From: Taenia hydatigena
Taxonomy: Eukaryota > Platyhelminthes > Cestoda > Cyclophyllidea > Taeniidae
DNA: 64,000 nt
Direction of reading: 5' to 3'
Assembly (NCBI GenBank): GCA_036345935.2
Contig: JADWOT020000001.1
Coordinates: forward strand, 7,529,873 to 7,593,872
In this document: piece after piece, positions 20,801 to 35,010 of the stretch
How the letters are laid out: the number at the start of each line of letters is the position of its first letter
How positions within the stretch are numbered: position 1 is the stretch's first letter
Made by a program: the position numbers and the translations under genes
The notes under the pieces: model-generated
What the model was told of the DNA's origin: nothing
Seen by the model: the letters and a program-made list of their open reading frames with translations, nothing else
Databases searched by the model: none

Positions 20801-23800
20801 ACCACTTATTCCGACTTCAGGGACTTTATCCGTGGTAACAAGTATTGAGGGTCTTTTTAACGCTGGCGATTAAGGAAGTGTTCAAGTTCAATTCAAACGG
20901 TTCACTGCACCGCACATGCTTGTTTTTTGCCAGCATAACTAACAATGATACTAAGCCCTACTCTGCGGCACACGGTCCTATGATTCAGATGTGCGCGGGC
21001 AAATTGTAAAGCATCTGACCCGCGTCTTGTAGAAGGCATTAATAACATCCTCATTAGCCAAGTTGTAGTAAAGATGATTGAGTTCTTAGGCCAAATAGGC
21101 AAATCTTCATGGTAAGCATTCTGTCTAGAACCAGGATATTAGCGATGGTGGTTCGCGCACTCCAGTGAACTCTGCCAGGCATACTTTAGAGAGACTACTG
21201 AAATCTCAACGTTAACCTCCCTCCGGTGGGTGAGCAAAGAAATAAGATCCCTCCATATGGAATTCAAGACAGTGCTGACAGCGAATGCAGCGATATCGAG
21301 ATTGACGTCAATAAACTGCACACACCTATGCAAGCATCTTCAAAGTGTTGTTCGTCTGTGGTTCCGACGAAAATGTCAATCTACCAACATAGGAGTGGCT
21401 CTACTGGCAACATTCCTGAACTTGAACGTCTAATTTTTCAATTGAATAGTGCAGAAATTTTAGCACAGCCACAACCGTTGACTCCTGTTTTGTTGCTGTT
21501 GCTGCATATAACGATCCGAGCTGTCAGCATAATTGAAGTAGTTAAAATTAGTGCAATAATTTGCACAGCAGTACGCAGAAAGTGTTGCTTTTTAAAAAGG
21601 GAGCGAAATTAAAAGGCTAAACACCCGAATTTATGCTTCTAATTTGCATAGTATTTAAAAGGAAGAACGATGCGTTTATTTAATGCTTGGCTTTAAATGG
21701 CGTTCGAAGAGATGAAGGAGAAGTCTTGCAACAATTCTTCACAAGTTCTCGAGTCCAGTAATCCCTGTTGAAGAATCGATGCTTTTTCTCATCATTTGAA
21801 AGAAAATAGATGGATTTGTGACACAAGAGAGTGAAACGAGCAAACTGGCGGGTCAGCTAGCTATAATTTATCATGCTGAATGTATTAAAACTCAGTAATG
21901 TTGTCTGCTTTTTATATTCTGTGATTGCGAAAGTTTGTTAATTATCTGCGTGCGATTTTAGCATTGTGATGTTAAAATATGGATTAAAAGGAATTGCTGT
22001 AAAGAGTCATAGTGCTGCGTCTTTTATCGCTGTGAATGATACCCCAACTTGCCTTTACCTTTGCGAATGGAATCCTATTATAGCAAATCTAGAGTGCAAG
22101 TTTCTTTGACCGGCGGCATTTAAATTGCAGGTTTTCGCCATCCTCGCAAATCGATGAACCATTTTACATAAGCTGGTTTCCATTTCCACAGTCTATCTTG
22201 GGTTATTTTACTTGAAAGCTTAAGAGTAATCCAGCCCCTTGCCAATTCATTAGTAGTCTGCGACAATAAGACACTCAGAGATTCGACCGTAGCCCTTTTC
22301 CATCATTCGACGGAGAGCTCATCCTTTTGCTTTAAACCATTGCGTGGTGCAGAGTCAATGGTTGCCCATGTCTACAAAGGAAGTAGTCATTACTCTGGTG
22401 CTGATTCGACGGCCTCAAGTGTTCACATCAGATGTCAGCGACAGCTAGCGAGACATGGTAGCCCAAGCTGTCCTTGAGATAATTAACATTATAGTTGACA
22501 AGTTATCATCACAAATCATTCACATAACTTTTCGTTCTCCCTCACAATTTGTCCATAGTAGAAATATGAACCGCGTCTTTTAATTTGGTTAACCTACATA
22601 GATGCTGCGTCAAACGTTGATTGAATTTTTGTCAAAATTATAGTGTTTATTTGGACAAATTGCTGTCAACACAACGCTGATTTTTGCGTAATTTGGAGGC
22701 AAGCGAAGAGGAGGGGGTGGGCCCTAAGGCGGAAACTGGGACGTTCGAAAACTGATTAAACATCAGCTTGTAATTCCTTTTCACAATCATATTGACCGAA
22801 GACCAGAAGCTTAAATGTAGCATGCAATGAATAGGATTTCTACCAACCTGACTACTAACACTAAAATGAAGCTGTAGTCATAATGCCATTGGACTATTAA
22901 CAAACACTTTTGGGATGAAGCTTAGTGAACGGCCAATAGTTGCGTCTTCAAATCAAATTGCTTTCTTTTAGTAGCCATTTGTTCAAATAATTGCTGTAAT
23001 TTTCCCACCAATTGCTCTTTGTCGTATGAACGTCTGTAACACAGTTAGTTACTTTAAGCTGTCGTTGATTTGTGCGAGCACACCTCATTGTGACTAGTCA
23101 ATGCAGCTGGTATTTTTCTTAGCGGATAGTGATTGCGAGTGTACTTTTGTTAGTAGTGCATTAAACTCCAGGCAGGTATGGGAACACAAAGACGAAGCGC
23201 ATTGTTCCTTATAGGTGTGAATCGTATGGGTAACAAGTGGAGCAGTGCTGGTGGCATAATGAGCGATATGATCGTGAAAGTCAGGTTGTATTACAAACAC
23301 TTCTGCTAGTAAATAAATTAAGGGAGCTGCGAAACACATTATTGAATCGCACAGCCTTACTTCTATCATCTTTCAGCTCATGATCAACAAGTGGAATCCA
23401 TCTGTCCAACTCGTGCGATTTTTACCACTCACGGTCTGATTTTAGGCGCTAACCAGTCGTCACACCACTCGCGTTACAAATGACCTTCTTTAAGGTTCCT
23501 GTCACAGTGCTCTCTGGTTAACTCAGTCAGATTTCTACATAGCAGAACTGCTAATAGTCTTTGAGTCCATTACGCAAGTAATTTGACCGAATGGGCTGAA
23601 TAAACTTTGAAAGGGTGTCAAACATTACCCCCTCTCATGCGCCGTTGAATTTGAAATCAAATCGTTTCACGTCTGCTGGCCTCATCAGCAGCTCGAATGT
23701 TGATAAGTAAATGCTGCTTTTCAACGAGAACGGGAAGCCAACTACTCGCAGTCAAACTATTGCTTATACTCTTTAAATTTCTTGTCTTTTCTTGTTGCCT

Positions 23801-24539
23801 CAGATACCATCTTTAACTGTCGCGTCACTTTGAAGCGTATCACGTCGGTAGGTGCACAGTTCAAATTGATTACAAATTGGGAATGGAATGATTCAGCTGT
23901 AATTTACTATTGTGGACTTATTCTTCCTTCTAAATAATTCGGAATGTTTGAGTGCGTTCCAGAGAGAAGCAGGTGCCACCTCTTCTGCTGCTTCCAGTTT
24001 CGTAGATACGACCCTTTAAAAAAATTAATCCTAAAAGTAGTATCAGCAATTTTTTTAATTTTTAACAAAGTGGATTTATCTGAATGAAGTGTTGTCAATA
24101 TAAGAACTACGCAACCAGTCTGTTGTCAAAGCCACAGCAGAAAGGTGGATTGGACTGGCCTTGCGACAACATTGCAGCTAATCGAGTGAAAAACTTACAG
24201 CATTTAATGGCAGTATTGCTGGTTGCCTCCCACACACTGTATTTCTTTCCCAACCCAGTAGCGCCAACATTTCGTCAGTAACGCTTGGTTTTATATTGTT
24301 GTCGGAAAATGTTTCCTACTTGCGCAGCAATGACGTATTTTTTCTCGTTTCAGACCAGCTAGAACTCCTATTAAAGTTGACCACTTTCGTATACAGGTGG
24401 TGTGTCTACTATGACATACATTAAACATCGTTATGCCTGAACCCTCCCTCCCTAAGCAGGTCGCCAAGCAACTCAGTAAGGCGTGGAGACAGCGGACGGT
24501 GAAGTGAAGGAACGTGATAGGGGGCTCATAACGAATTGA
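20801..24539. other. No convincing gene; one weak ORF
   Basis: 21226-21612 (plus) is a 128-codon open frame with a Ser/Asp-rich first half and a hydrophobic stretch near residues 83-110. It lacks domain, promoter or splice support. Nothing else recognisable. Confidence 0.35.
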
Positions 24540-24640
24540 CGTTTTAGTCACTGTAGCACAAAATGAGACCAGAATCTGGTCATACCATACAGGCTTATTT
24601 GAGAACCACTCACGCCATTTGTGACAGATTTGAGAATTGA
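24540..24640 (-). repeat. R3 repeat, inverted copy
   Basis: The reverse complement gives CTGTCACAAATGGCGTGAGTGG, then GATTCTGGTCTCATTTTGTG, then a CTACAGTGACTAAAA-like end, matching 17880-17960 and 17690-17720. Confidence 0.55.
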
Positions 24641-24859
24641 GAAGGGGCTTGCATCACCATCAAAGCAAATTCAGTGCATGTTTGATCAATTTATTAACAG
24701 AGTGCAGTACCGTATTTAATATTATCAGTGAGAGAAGCATTTAGAACTAGACACGCTAATTGATGGGTTATGGCACAGATCTGTCATTTTAGGAATAAAG
24801 GCGTATTGTTCATGATCGAATAATACCTGATTTGGAACAGGAAGGTGCATACACTTCTC

Positions 24860-25600
24860 CATTGGATCCCATTTGTATCGCCTTTTCCTTACTCTTGTAT
24901 CTGCTCCCCACAACCTCTCTTTCATTCATGCACAGCTTCATTCTTTCCCTCATTTACTTCCGCATGCACTCATCTATCCCAGTATGTGTGTGTGCCTACA
25001 AATCCAACCCCATGGTACTTTAGTTGTTAGCGTTTACCTCTCTTTTGTCTCCATTCTTCATTTCTTTTAAGGCACTCTTTCTTTTCATTTTTACACCTTA
25101 CTTTCAAATGCTTGTTGCAGTTGTCTACGCATCCGATAATGCAATCCGCAAGACTGCATTTTACAACACATCAACGAAGGTGCACTTGCTTGTCTTTGGA
25201 TGACACCGTCAACCCCATCCTGACTTCAGTATTCACTACCACCTCCAACATTACTGCTTCCTTTTGGCATTACCTGTTTCAAAATAGCAATTTGCATTAT
25301 ATATTTAGGGAATAGTTTGGATTGCACACAAATGAAGAAAAAGGTCACGTGGTAGCATAATTTAGATACCTAAAATGGCCTTAATGAGTGAGTTAAGTTG
25401 GTGTGTCGAGATCATTAACTACACGAAGCAAAGTTGTGGAACATGGCCAAGAGGCAGCCTTGATCTTTAAACCATCAACAATACCCAATCTTATTGCACC
25501 AAAATGCAAAAAACCATACAAATGCTAAGCGAATACTAGCAGTAACACAAGCCATATGGTTGACGCTCTACACTTTTCCATATCCTGCTACTATATAAAG
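24860..25600 (+). repeat. R2 dispersed repeat copy
   Basis: Inverted relative to 16540-17190, with the same ordered words (CATGCACTCATCTATCC at 24963, AAGGTGCACTTGC, ATTGCACACAAATGAAGAAA, CCTAAAATGGCCTTAATGAG, GGCCAAGAGGCAGCC). The 61-67 codon frames here are incidental. Confidence 0.8.
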
Positions 25601-26309
25601 CGCCACAAATAATAGACATGAATTCAACGCGGTAGAAAAGGGGCAGTTACAGCATGCTCGTGACATTCCTCAGCTCCAAAGGAGGTGAGTACCTGAACAA
25701 GCTCCCAGTGCTTGCAAATACACGCTTAAGGATGAAGCTCATCTGACATACTTTTAATACCTCGATCCCTTTTCTACCATGTTCTACGTGAAAAAAAGTG
25801 TGACCAGATATTACTAAACGATTAGCACTCAAAGATTCTAACAGCTACAATGCAACGAGGAATCCATTTTGGTCGACATCAACAAATGAGATGGTATTTT
25901 TTTAAGAAGCTCACGAGAAAATAGAAGGAATAGTGGAGCATGGAACTGAAATCGAAGCATCGGCATGAACGAAAGCATGGGTTGCATGCAATGCACCAAG
26001 AGGTGCAGAACCCAACCACAAAATCGGTTTTAGATATTTATGAGCCTTTTTTGGGCTTTTGTCAATGCACATTGTAAAGCCAATCCCTAATCGACCCAAT
26101 AGTTCCACTATTTCATTTTGTTCACTCATAGCACTCAATACATCTCAGTGGTAAGTTTCCCCTGAAAAAGGGGATGTGGCTGAGCCAATGGCGTTTGAAG
26201 TTGCGTCCAATGCGACCGCTATTGCAACGCTAATTTTTCTACCAGTATTCCTTTTATTATGGCATAGGTCGTGATTCTAATCCGGCAACTAAGACTATCA
26301 GCGCATTTC
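25601..26309. other. No gene seen
   Basis: About 700 bp between an R2 and an R1 copy, with no recognisable feature. Confidence 0.4.
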
Positions 26310-27850
26310 TTACGCATCCTCGCATACATACACTCATTTATTTGTTTAAAGGTGTGACTAGTCCCATACACAACTCATGACCATGAACCATTTAGCTCTT
26401 AGAAATTAGTGACATGGGGACTAATTAATAATGCACTTTATGAATGGTTGTAGATAAAATGTTAAAATAACTGCATTTTGAAAGCCTATTCCTCATGTGA
26501 TGAAAATCATCCAAGCAAGAGGTGTGAGTAAATTAACTGATTAGAGGGCGAATATGCAAAGATGAAAAGTGGTGCAATGCGATGCGATGCCACACATATG
26601 GAATGTTAGGAGTCTCAAAACTGTGAAATAAGGGAGATAGATAGAAAGATTGAAGCGAGTAAGGTAAAACATGGAAAGGTGTATACGACTAAAATGTAAG
26701 GAATCGGACTTGTAGCCACGATCGGGTTAACATAACGATATCATAGGGAAGGTACTTGGAGGCATTACATCTCTAGCACGGAACAACTAACATGGTACAG
26801 GCACATTCGCAAGTGACGCTTACGCAGTGATTTTAATACCTCTGGTAGACACATTTTTCACCAAGTGTTGATGACTTTCTCTTTCCTTGTCAGCTAGCAT
26901 GTCTTCAGCGGACTAATTTGGTCACTTGTTTGTTCTTATTCACATCTCAGTAGCCCAATTCAAGTTAAAAGTGAAAGTTGGACTCGTAAGCGCTAATTAT
27001 TTCCTATTCTACGGAGTCGCCTCAGAATTATCACTAGCTGTCTGCTCACCAGTGAGTGGCGTGCAGAACAGCAAACGAGCAAAGAAAGAGGATGTAGAAT
27101 GAGTCCTGATGAACAAGAGTGGAATAGGTGCTACTTTGCAGAGGGAATTATGAAAGCGGCGCACAGGCAGGCAATGAAAAATTGATGATCGAATGGAGGT
27201 TAACATTAATTGAGAAGAAGAAAGATCCGATTGCGTGAGCGCAAAAATTTCCTCTTGACGCATTTCGTGTAAGTTCACATGCTAACTAGAGGAACATGGT
27301 GTTCGGCAAAGTGCGAAATCCTGTCTCAAAGTGCATATTTGTGGCCTACTATAACACCAAATAAATAGTAAAGAAGCTGGAACTCTTATTGATTTATGGG
27401 AAGCATCTAAGTTGGCACAAAAGAAAATGGGAGCACTAAAATATGCAGTTAGTTAGAAAAGGTGAGAGTATAATAATAATTACCAGAGAAAGGTGATTGT
27501 CAGCGATAGCCATGCGTAGATGCCTGCCGATTCGGTGCCCCACTGCGGTTACGTTACGACGGTCTGGGTTAGTGCACACATCAGTGACGGGAGCGGAACG
27601 CCTCGGATCGCTGGCACACTTTACTGCACTCTGGTCACCCGAACTTCACTTCAGTTCTCCGTGTTACCCTTCATTCTTCGACAATTTTCCTTACTATTTT
27701 ATGTCATTTCGTGCAGTCAGTTCCTATTCCATCACATCACAACCCTTGACATTGTATTCGATTGCAGATCATCATGCATATCTATTACTGCATTGAATAA
27801 GGCAACACTAAAGAAAGCAGCAAAGGCGATGGCAATGGGAGTGGATGCTA
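26310..27850 (+). repeat. R1 dispersed repeat, long copy
   Basis: Among the most complete copies. It begins with a CATACACTCATTTATTTGTTTAA-like block shared with 35700, then CATCCAAGCAAGAGGTGTGA (26508), a GACGCTTACGCAGTGATT block, CAATTGA/TTAATTGAGAAGAAG blocks, CAGCGATAGCCATGCGTAG (27503) and a terminal GAATAAGGCAACACTAAAGA (27796). The 27497-27897 open frames lie inside it and are not genes. Confidence 0.75.
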
Positions 27851-29369
27851 TGCTCATGTTGTTGTTGGTAGCTTCAATAGAAGGTGAATGCGTATAAGCG
27901 CATTGTGGTTGATTTCGTGGGATGCAGGTGCTTAGTTTGTATTTGTGAATGCATCTTGGAATGGACGAAGCGTTGCAAAGTGGGTAGCAACACAGGTGCA
28001 CATCAATGCATGCAAATGGAAAACACTGTGAATATCTGACAATTTAAAGTTCAAATGCACCACTGACTGCTGTCTTCTGTCCTCTTCCCTTTGTAAGATT
28101 TTATTGCTCTCCTATTCTCTCACTCGTAATACAAAGTACTCAGCCACTTATACCAATTTCCATCCCACATTTACGCAGTCACCCATCTTTTATGCTTCAT
28201 CGGTTTATTTTCTTCGTTCTCGCATTGTTTTTGTATTTATGCACTTTGTGCGCCTTTATTTGTAAACTAAACGATTTTGATTTTATCTGCTCGATGTCTC
28301 GTCGACTCTTCGCATCAAGTTGTTTGGTGGATTTTGCTTCAGATTTTCTGACAGTCCTCTTGGATCAGTCGCGTGTTTCGGGAGTGGCTAAAGGATTCCC
28401 CAACTAGGGTTTTCAGTGCTTACATGCACAACGTCTCCATTAGTGGAGCACGTGATTGAAGTGTGGAGGTTGAGGGGGTTGATTTGTTCCAGGCTTGCGC
28501 CAATACTACTAGCCCAGTCGACTGCAATGCAGGGGTCTAGTCTCTTGGAGGATAAAATAGGAAATCGTCCGCACTTTTAGCATGTGCTCATCAAGTGCAA
28601 CTTGTTTATTTGTCATAAATGAAGCCTGGAGAGTGTTTGTCAAAGGGTTCATTTCTTTAATCAGATGCTCGTGATGAGAGCATCTACATTCTGGCACGTC
28701 TTCCCTTTTGAGTGGTATCTCATATGGTTGGTTTGATCCTTTAATGATGAGCACGATGAACTGAAGATTTCTTCTGGTAGAAAAAATGCCACTTATCCAT
28801 CTTTCAGAGTGACGATATTGCAGCTGTTTTCGGTGTTTGTAACACTTGTTAATTAGTCACTTGAGTCCAGCATCTACCAAGCTGGGGCTTTCAATAGCAT
28901 TACTCTTTCCTTCTGGAAGCACTCATTCGTGGAGATGCCCACTGCTTCGTACTTTCATAAGCCTCTTAGTTAATTTGTGCAATTTGAATAGTCGTATGAC
29001 CTACCTGATGTTATATCAAAACGTCAACAGATTTCCGAATGGCTTGTCGTCTGGAAAAGACTAACTTTAAAATAGCGAATTCGCAGGATAAAATCAACAT
29101 TGCAACAGTGAAAGTGGGCTCTCAACACTATCTCCTTTGGCAGGAACAGTGCAATAAACGTGTTTGATGGCCGGCGAAATCGCCACTCACTGCTGTAAGA
29201 ATTTGACTCAAAAATTGAACCATGTTTAGATGATGATAGGAAGGTAATGCCTCCACGGTCTGGATTGTTAAATGAGTCGTTGCCGATATCTAACAACGTG
29301 TGATTGTTGTCCCGCCTCATTGCAGACTTTGAATGGGGAATAATAAATTCGCGTCGTATTCTTTAATCT
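27851..29369. other. No gene seen
   Basis: AT-rich sequence between two R1 copies. Open frames do not exceed 81 codons and have no family signature. Confidence 0.4.
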
Positions 29370-29690
29370 TATGCCGAGGTGAGACAAGTTGGGATTTGTG
29401 ATACAAAGAGTGAAGAGAGAATAAACGACAGAAGTGGCGTCGCGCGTATAGCCGTGGGTTTAGCATGCCTTGGGAGTTATGCTACGCTGCTCTGGATTAA
29501 AGCATATGCGGGCGACGGATGCGGAATGCTCAGGGTTGCTGGCTCGCTTTGTCGCGCTTGTCATCACTTTCCTTTTGTCCTGTTTCCTACTCTCTTTGTG
29601 CTCCTGTTTAACCCTCTACTCATCAGTGCTCTATCACACAGCCATTTGTTCTTTTCTGGAGATATAAGCAGAAACTGACTCTGCAGCGCT
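29370..29690 (+). repeat. R1 dispersed repeat, 3' fragment
   Basis: Follows the 27500-27720 block in order: CGTATAGCCGTG, GGTTTAGCATGCCTTGGGAG, TTATGCTACG, GCTGGCTCGCTTTG, then a pyrimidine-rich stretch. It is shorter and diverged. Confidence 0.5.
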
Positions 29691-32600
29691 CGTAGCATCG
29701 CCATCACCATTGTGAAAAATGATTTCCTTAACTTGCATCTTTATGCAAAGAGCTGCTGATGCACTGATAACCATGCAAAAATCTGATAAGTGCTACTAGT
29801 CTCTAAGCAACGCTTTAGCAGAATACTGCTCAAAATTTTTGTTTAGCGGATCTGAACAAACTAAGAGTTTGCATTCTCTCCTCTCCCCATCACGTTCTAT
29901 ATTTCTTAAGGAATTTTACTCTTCGCCATAAAAGAGCCATTTGACAAGAGAATTTTACATTATGCAATTCGCAACAAATGCCACAGATCTTCTACAACTC
30001 GCCCTTTGTGAGGAAATTCACTCAGATACCGAATTTGGGCCCTAGACATCCATTTTAAGGTGGTTTGCTTTGCCTCTCCTACGCAGGTCACTTCTCTGCT
30101 GCTCAACTCATTAGATCTAGTGCCGCCACTTTCTTTGAGTCTCCTCATGAAGAGCACTAATTCAACCATTCTTCCATCCCATCCCTTGTTTCCTCATGTC
30201 TGATTGTCCATAGCATCTTCTGACCATGATGTCACCTAAGCACAATGGCCAGCCAAAGCAGCCTGCCGAATTGTTTTGGGGTTAGACGTGCATGAGGCTC
30301 TGACCAAAGCAGCATTTCACTCTCAGAATTTGCGTGAGGTTTTTAATGCCAACTTGCGGATTACATCTACACCAGCCTAAGAAAAGGCCAAGCATGGGCG
30401 CGGTTCTTTGACTGTGCAGCAAAGAAAAGTGCAGCCCATTTCGGCTGATAAGGCTACATGATCTGGCACATAGTTAACCAATACCCTATTGGTGTGAGCA
30501 GTTCTTAGTGTATATCACATTGAACTGTTTCAGATTGAGGTGTTTTGCGACTTCAAGATGAAGCATAGAGATATACCACACGCAATTTTAGAAATCAAAA
30601 GGACAGATTTATTCAAAATGAGGTTTATGCTTGGAGGTAATTTGACTGCTAAAGCTCATATTATTATTGCAATCGAAACTCAAATATGCCCTCTAATGTT
30701 TGCAGCAGCGGCATCAGAACCACGAGTTCTTTGCCTCGTGTCCTCAGAAGTGCACACCACAACGGCCTCTAGAGCTTGACGTCAAAAGGGATTTTTTTCT
30801 CCCTATTTTTAAGATTGCCGAAATAAAACAACTAAATATGCGAAAGCGATGAGGATCGAGTCATGACTGGGAGACAAGACCATCGGTTGTGGTCCAAGTT
30901 GGAGTTGAAGCCAGGTAAACTCACACTCTTATGAGGATGGAGCTCAAACAAAGCCATATATATATATATATATAATGCCCTTAACTGCATCAAATTAAAT
31001 TTGGATGGAGAATAATGTAGTGAAGAGTAAACAGCTTGATGACATCCACAAATTTAAAACAATTTGGTAAATCTACACGCAAGGCTGCTGCTGAAGCGAT
31101 TATTCTTGGCTAACTTTTTTGTCCTCGTTCATTTGAACTATTCACATTCGCCTGGTCTTGCATACAGCCATCTTAACAGCTGTGGCGACCTAATTGGTGT
31201 TTTGAATTATTCTACAGAACACGTGACTTTGTGGTAGTGTTGGCAGATGTCTTATTTAAATTAAGGCATTAACCCGCACAAATTTAGGCGGAAAGCAATC
31301 AAACTCGCGACTCTGACTGCACAGTGGCGCAGGATCTAGTAAAACTGATCATTGTGTGAATATGAAGATAGTAGAATTCGAAAAATGCAGGTGCATTGTC
31401 ACGAGTGACTTCAATAGCCATTTTACCTAAACACCAACTGACAAGCCCTTAGCAATCACGAAGTGAAGGCTATCAACACAAGTCGGTAAAGAGCTTGTAC
31501 TCGTGGTGCGACTAAGGCAACTGTTTATCATTACGATTCGAGGGAGCAAGGCAAGAGAATGCCGAGATGTGCTGCCCTGAGGGCGACTAAAACATGCCAA
31601 TTCGGTTGACGCTGACAACTAACTTGATGTCTGAAAATGGCATAATAGTTGGCAAGTAACCATGTCACAAAGGATATTTTAAGGCTTAGGTTCTAATCAA
31701 CCTCTACGACAAAGATAAGGATGAAGGTTATCACCGCTCCCAAAGATTCGTGCACTACAGCGCGTATTGCTTGTTCTACTTAGCACGGTTTTGCAAATTG
31801 GCTAAGGCGAATGTTTCCAAGAGTCCTTTATTTCGTGAAATAGAGAGTTATCAAGGAAAAACGCACAAACGATTTGGTACTTTAAGTGCGCCATGGTGTT
31901 AAGGTCAAAAGCCTTTAAGGCTGATGTCACCAGACTCAAATCCGCCAGTCTCTGCCTCGTCGTGCTACGGCAACATCTGCTATCCAAATATTACACATTT
32001 TAAAATGCGATCACTCGAGTAAGCTGAGATCCTATAACTCCTGACATTAGCATGAGGTAAAGACCTGTCCGTTCACGAATGCTCCTTAGGCCGATAAGCC
32101 ATGCCTAAATTTTGTTCCATTCCTATTCTTTTAGTTTAGGTGAGAATTTTAGGCTTTGACTACTCAACAACATTCCAAATCTTGCCGTCGTTCTTGAATC
32201 ACCTCGTTATTTTAGCCGCCATCCACAGAAAATGTAGGCAAACTGTCGAAGACAAATGATTGCTTAGACTCAAGGGCTGTTAAAAGTGTAAGGAAATTGT
32301 GTTTTTGCACCAGTGCTAGAGACGTGTTCAACACGCGACATGCGTTTGTAGCAGAACTGCTTGCCAATAAGTAGCAAATATTGTTTGAAGTGGGAGAGGG
32401 AGACAGGGTCCAGCGCGATCGCAGCGCTAAAACCAAAAAGATTGCTTAGGTCGTTGAACTATGTGGATGACTTTTGTCAAAACAAGGAAGCAGCTTCAAA
32501 AGTAGGCACATGATTGCCACGATTTCACGGTCCTGTTTGCCTACTAATCAACTGTGTCAATATTTATGCTGAACCTTGCCGACGTTTGTAAGGGAAGCCG

Positions 32601-33639
32601 AATTTCCGGGCAATGTCACTGAGAACTTCAATGCTCTGTCGAGTAAAATACACACTCGCTGCGATCAATTTGAAGTGGTGCTAGATAATTTGCAGCATTT
32701 GTTTTATATGAGATCGCTGTCTGGATTGCCGGAAACTGGTGTAACGCGTTGCCATCTAGGACTGACGCTGCTCGATGTAGTGAAATGGAATTTAAGGAAA
32801 GCAATGTCGACTCATACCTGCTAGCTCAATGATTGTATGACACTTAACACGGAACTAAGCTGCTGATAGTAAACCTAGAGGCATGCATACTTCCGAAAGA
32901 TACCACTAACCTACTGCTCCCTAGCTTAGGCCTCTTTAGGCAGGTGAAATGAAATAAGCAGTTATAGATAAGGAGCAAATTAAATAATTGCTTGTATATT
33001 TTTAAATGCTTTTCTGAGTCTGTGTCGTTTACCACAATCCATTTTCTACAGTATTCTATAATTGACACACGCTCCTAACGCATCGATGTTCGTAAGCGCA
33101 TTTAGGAATGTGCGGAAGTGAGCTCAGACGTTTTCTCTGGCAGAGTATTTAATAATTCGGTCTCTGACCATTTAATGCTGCAGCTGTTGTTTTTATCGTT
33201 TTTTTTTATGGAATACTTCTTCAGACATTCTACTAGCACAACAAGCTTCATCGCTAAAGGCATTGGCAGAGTTGCGGCTTCCACGAAAGTATCACCCTGC
33301 TACAAATCATTTACACATTTTTTTTGAAAGCAATTTCTTGCCAGAGTGTAGAATGGGCCAGTAGGCACTGGCTCGACTTTCCGTCTAAACTCCTCAGAGG
33401 AAGTACAGCTTAGTGGAATCGAAGTGTTCGCGTAGCCTAGCGTAATGATAGGCAACGTGTTAACTCCCTTTTTATAAAGTAGGATGTTACAGTGCCCGTA
33501 TATTGATTTGTTGTTAACACCTTAGCAATATGAGAATTTCTTTTTCCTTGTTGCTTGCGGCATTAACCTGCACTTCTGCTCCATCCTAACTCTAGCAAGG
33601 AATCATTTCCCATGTTGATCAGATTCAGTATGACCCCTG
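29691..33639. other. No gene seen
   Basis: About 3.9 kb with only small open frames, apart from a (TA)n run at 30956-30974. Confidence 0.4.
30956..30974. repeat. (TA)n simple repeat
   Basis: Nineteen bases of alternating A and T. Confidence 0.9.
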
Positions 33640-35010
33640 AGAAGACTTGGTGGTGCTGACGATGTAAGATTGAAAACTTGTGATACTGCCCCAACCATTA
33701 TGGACAGCTGTCTAATGGCATGGACTGATTTTTACAAAAGAGAGCACTGAGTTGCAAAGCCATATAGTGATCTTGATCTTTGTAAATAAAGATACCATAG
33801 GGGGTCTGGCTCATCATTCCTTTCTCCAGTGATGTTTTATATAGGCTTTGTCTCTGACAATCAAATATATTATGCGTAGCATGATGGCAAAGGATATCAG
33901 CATTAGGGTAAGCTATCCCAAGGTAAGCTCTAAAGATAGTTTAAATGAAGGTACAGCATAGGCGAAACAAAAGAGTAAAATCCGACGAGACGCCAAGCAT
34001 ATGGAATTTATATATGCACATAATTATGGGAAGTCGAAAAAAAGGAGAGCAAATGAATTAAAAGGCTTAAATAATCACATCGTACAGAAGACGATGAATC
34101 ACGGATGAAGGCAAATTTCATGATAGAGGCACAGTCGCAAGTGACGCTGATACAGTGATTATAACACTCGCGGTAGACCTGCCACCATAAGCCGTGTAAA
34201 TAATTTCCCCTTCCCTTCTCGGCTACTACTGCTTCAATGGATGCATTCAGCTAATTGTTTGCTCTCAGCCACACCTCGACGCTCCAAAAACAAGTCAAGG
34301 ACGGAAGTTGGAATGGTAAGCAGTAATTTCTTATCTTAATGCCAGGTCACCTTGGCAACATCACTATCTACAGCCTTGCCAGTGTGTCCTATGCGGAGCA
34401 GTAACTTTTATTCAGTGTACTTCAGTGAGTTAATATGACCACCTTGAATTGTGGTGTTCAGTGAAATGCGAAATTCTATCATCGATTTAAGCAGTGCGAA
34501 CATCTTAAAGTGCACAGAAGTGGTTGTAGAAAGCAGATGAAATGTGCTTGCTGCAACACTAAAAGAACATTAAATCTGATGCAATTAGTGATTTGTGGGG
34601 AGTAGCTGGGATGGTATGACAGAAAAGGGAAGTAATAGAATATGTGAATAGATAGGAAGGCTGAGGGTCAAGTAATGATTTGTATGAAAAAACTGAGCGC
34701 CAGCGATAACCATGCGTGGACGTTCGTGGATTTTAACGCTCCGGTGAGGTCGTTCTACTTTAGTCTGGGCTAGTACACACTCTGGTGGCTGCAGTGGAAA
34801 GCTCGGAGTCGCCGGCATAATTTGCTACGCGTCAGTCATCCCTTCTGCTTTTCATTCACATACACTCTCCTCTACATATTTGTATTATTTCGGACAGTCA
34901 GTTCCAATGCCACCAAATCACATTCCTTCGCACAGCACTTCATTGCAGATTATTGCACGTATGTATTCCTGTATTGAATAAAGAAGTACTAAAAAAGGAG
35001 GTAATGAAGT
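33640..35010 (+). repeat. R1 dispersed repeat, long copy
   Basis: Collinear with 2650-4091, then continues through CCAGCGATAACCATGCGTGG (34701) and CTGGGCTAGTACACACTC to the terminal GTATTGAATAAAGAAGTACT block, which matches the end of the copy at 26310-27850. Confidence 0.75.

Noticed and set aside
27497..27897. Overlapping 99- and 125-codon ORFs
   Set aside because: They lie inside an R1 repeat and other R1 copies do not keep these frames open.
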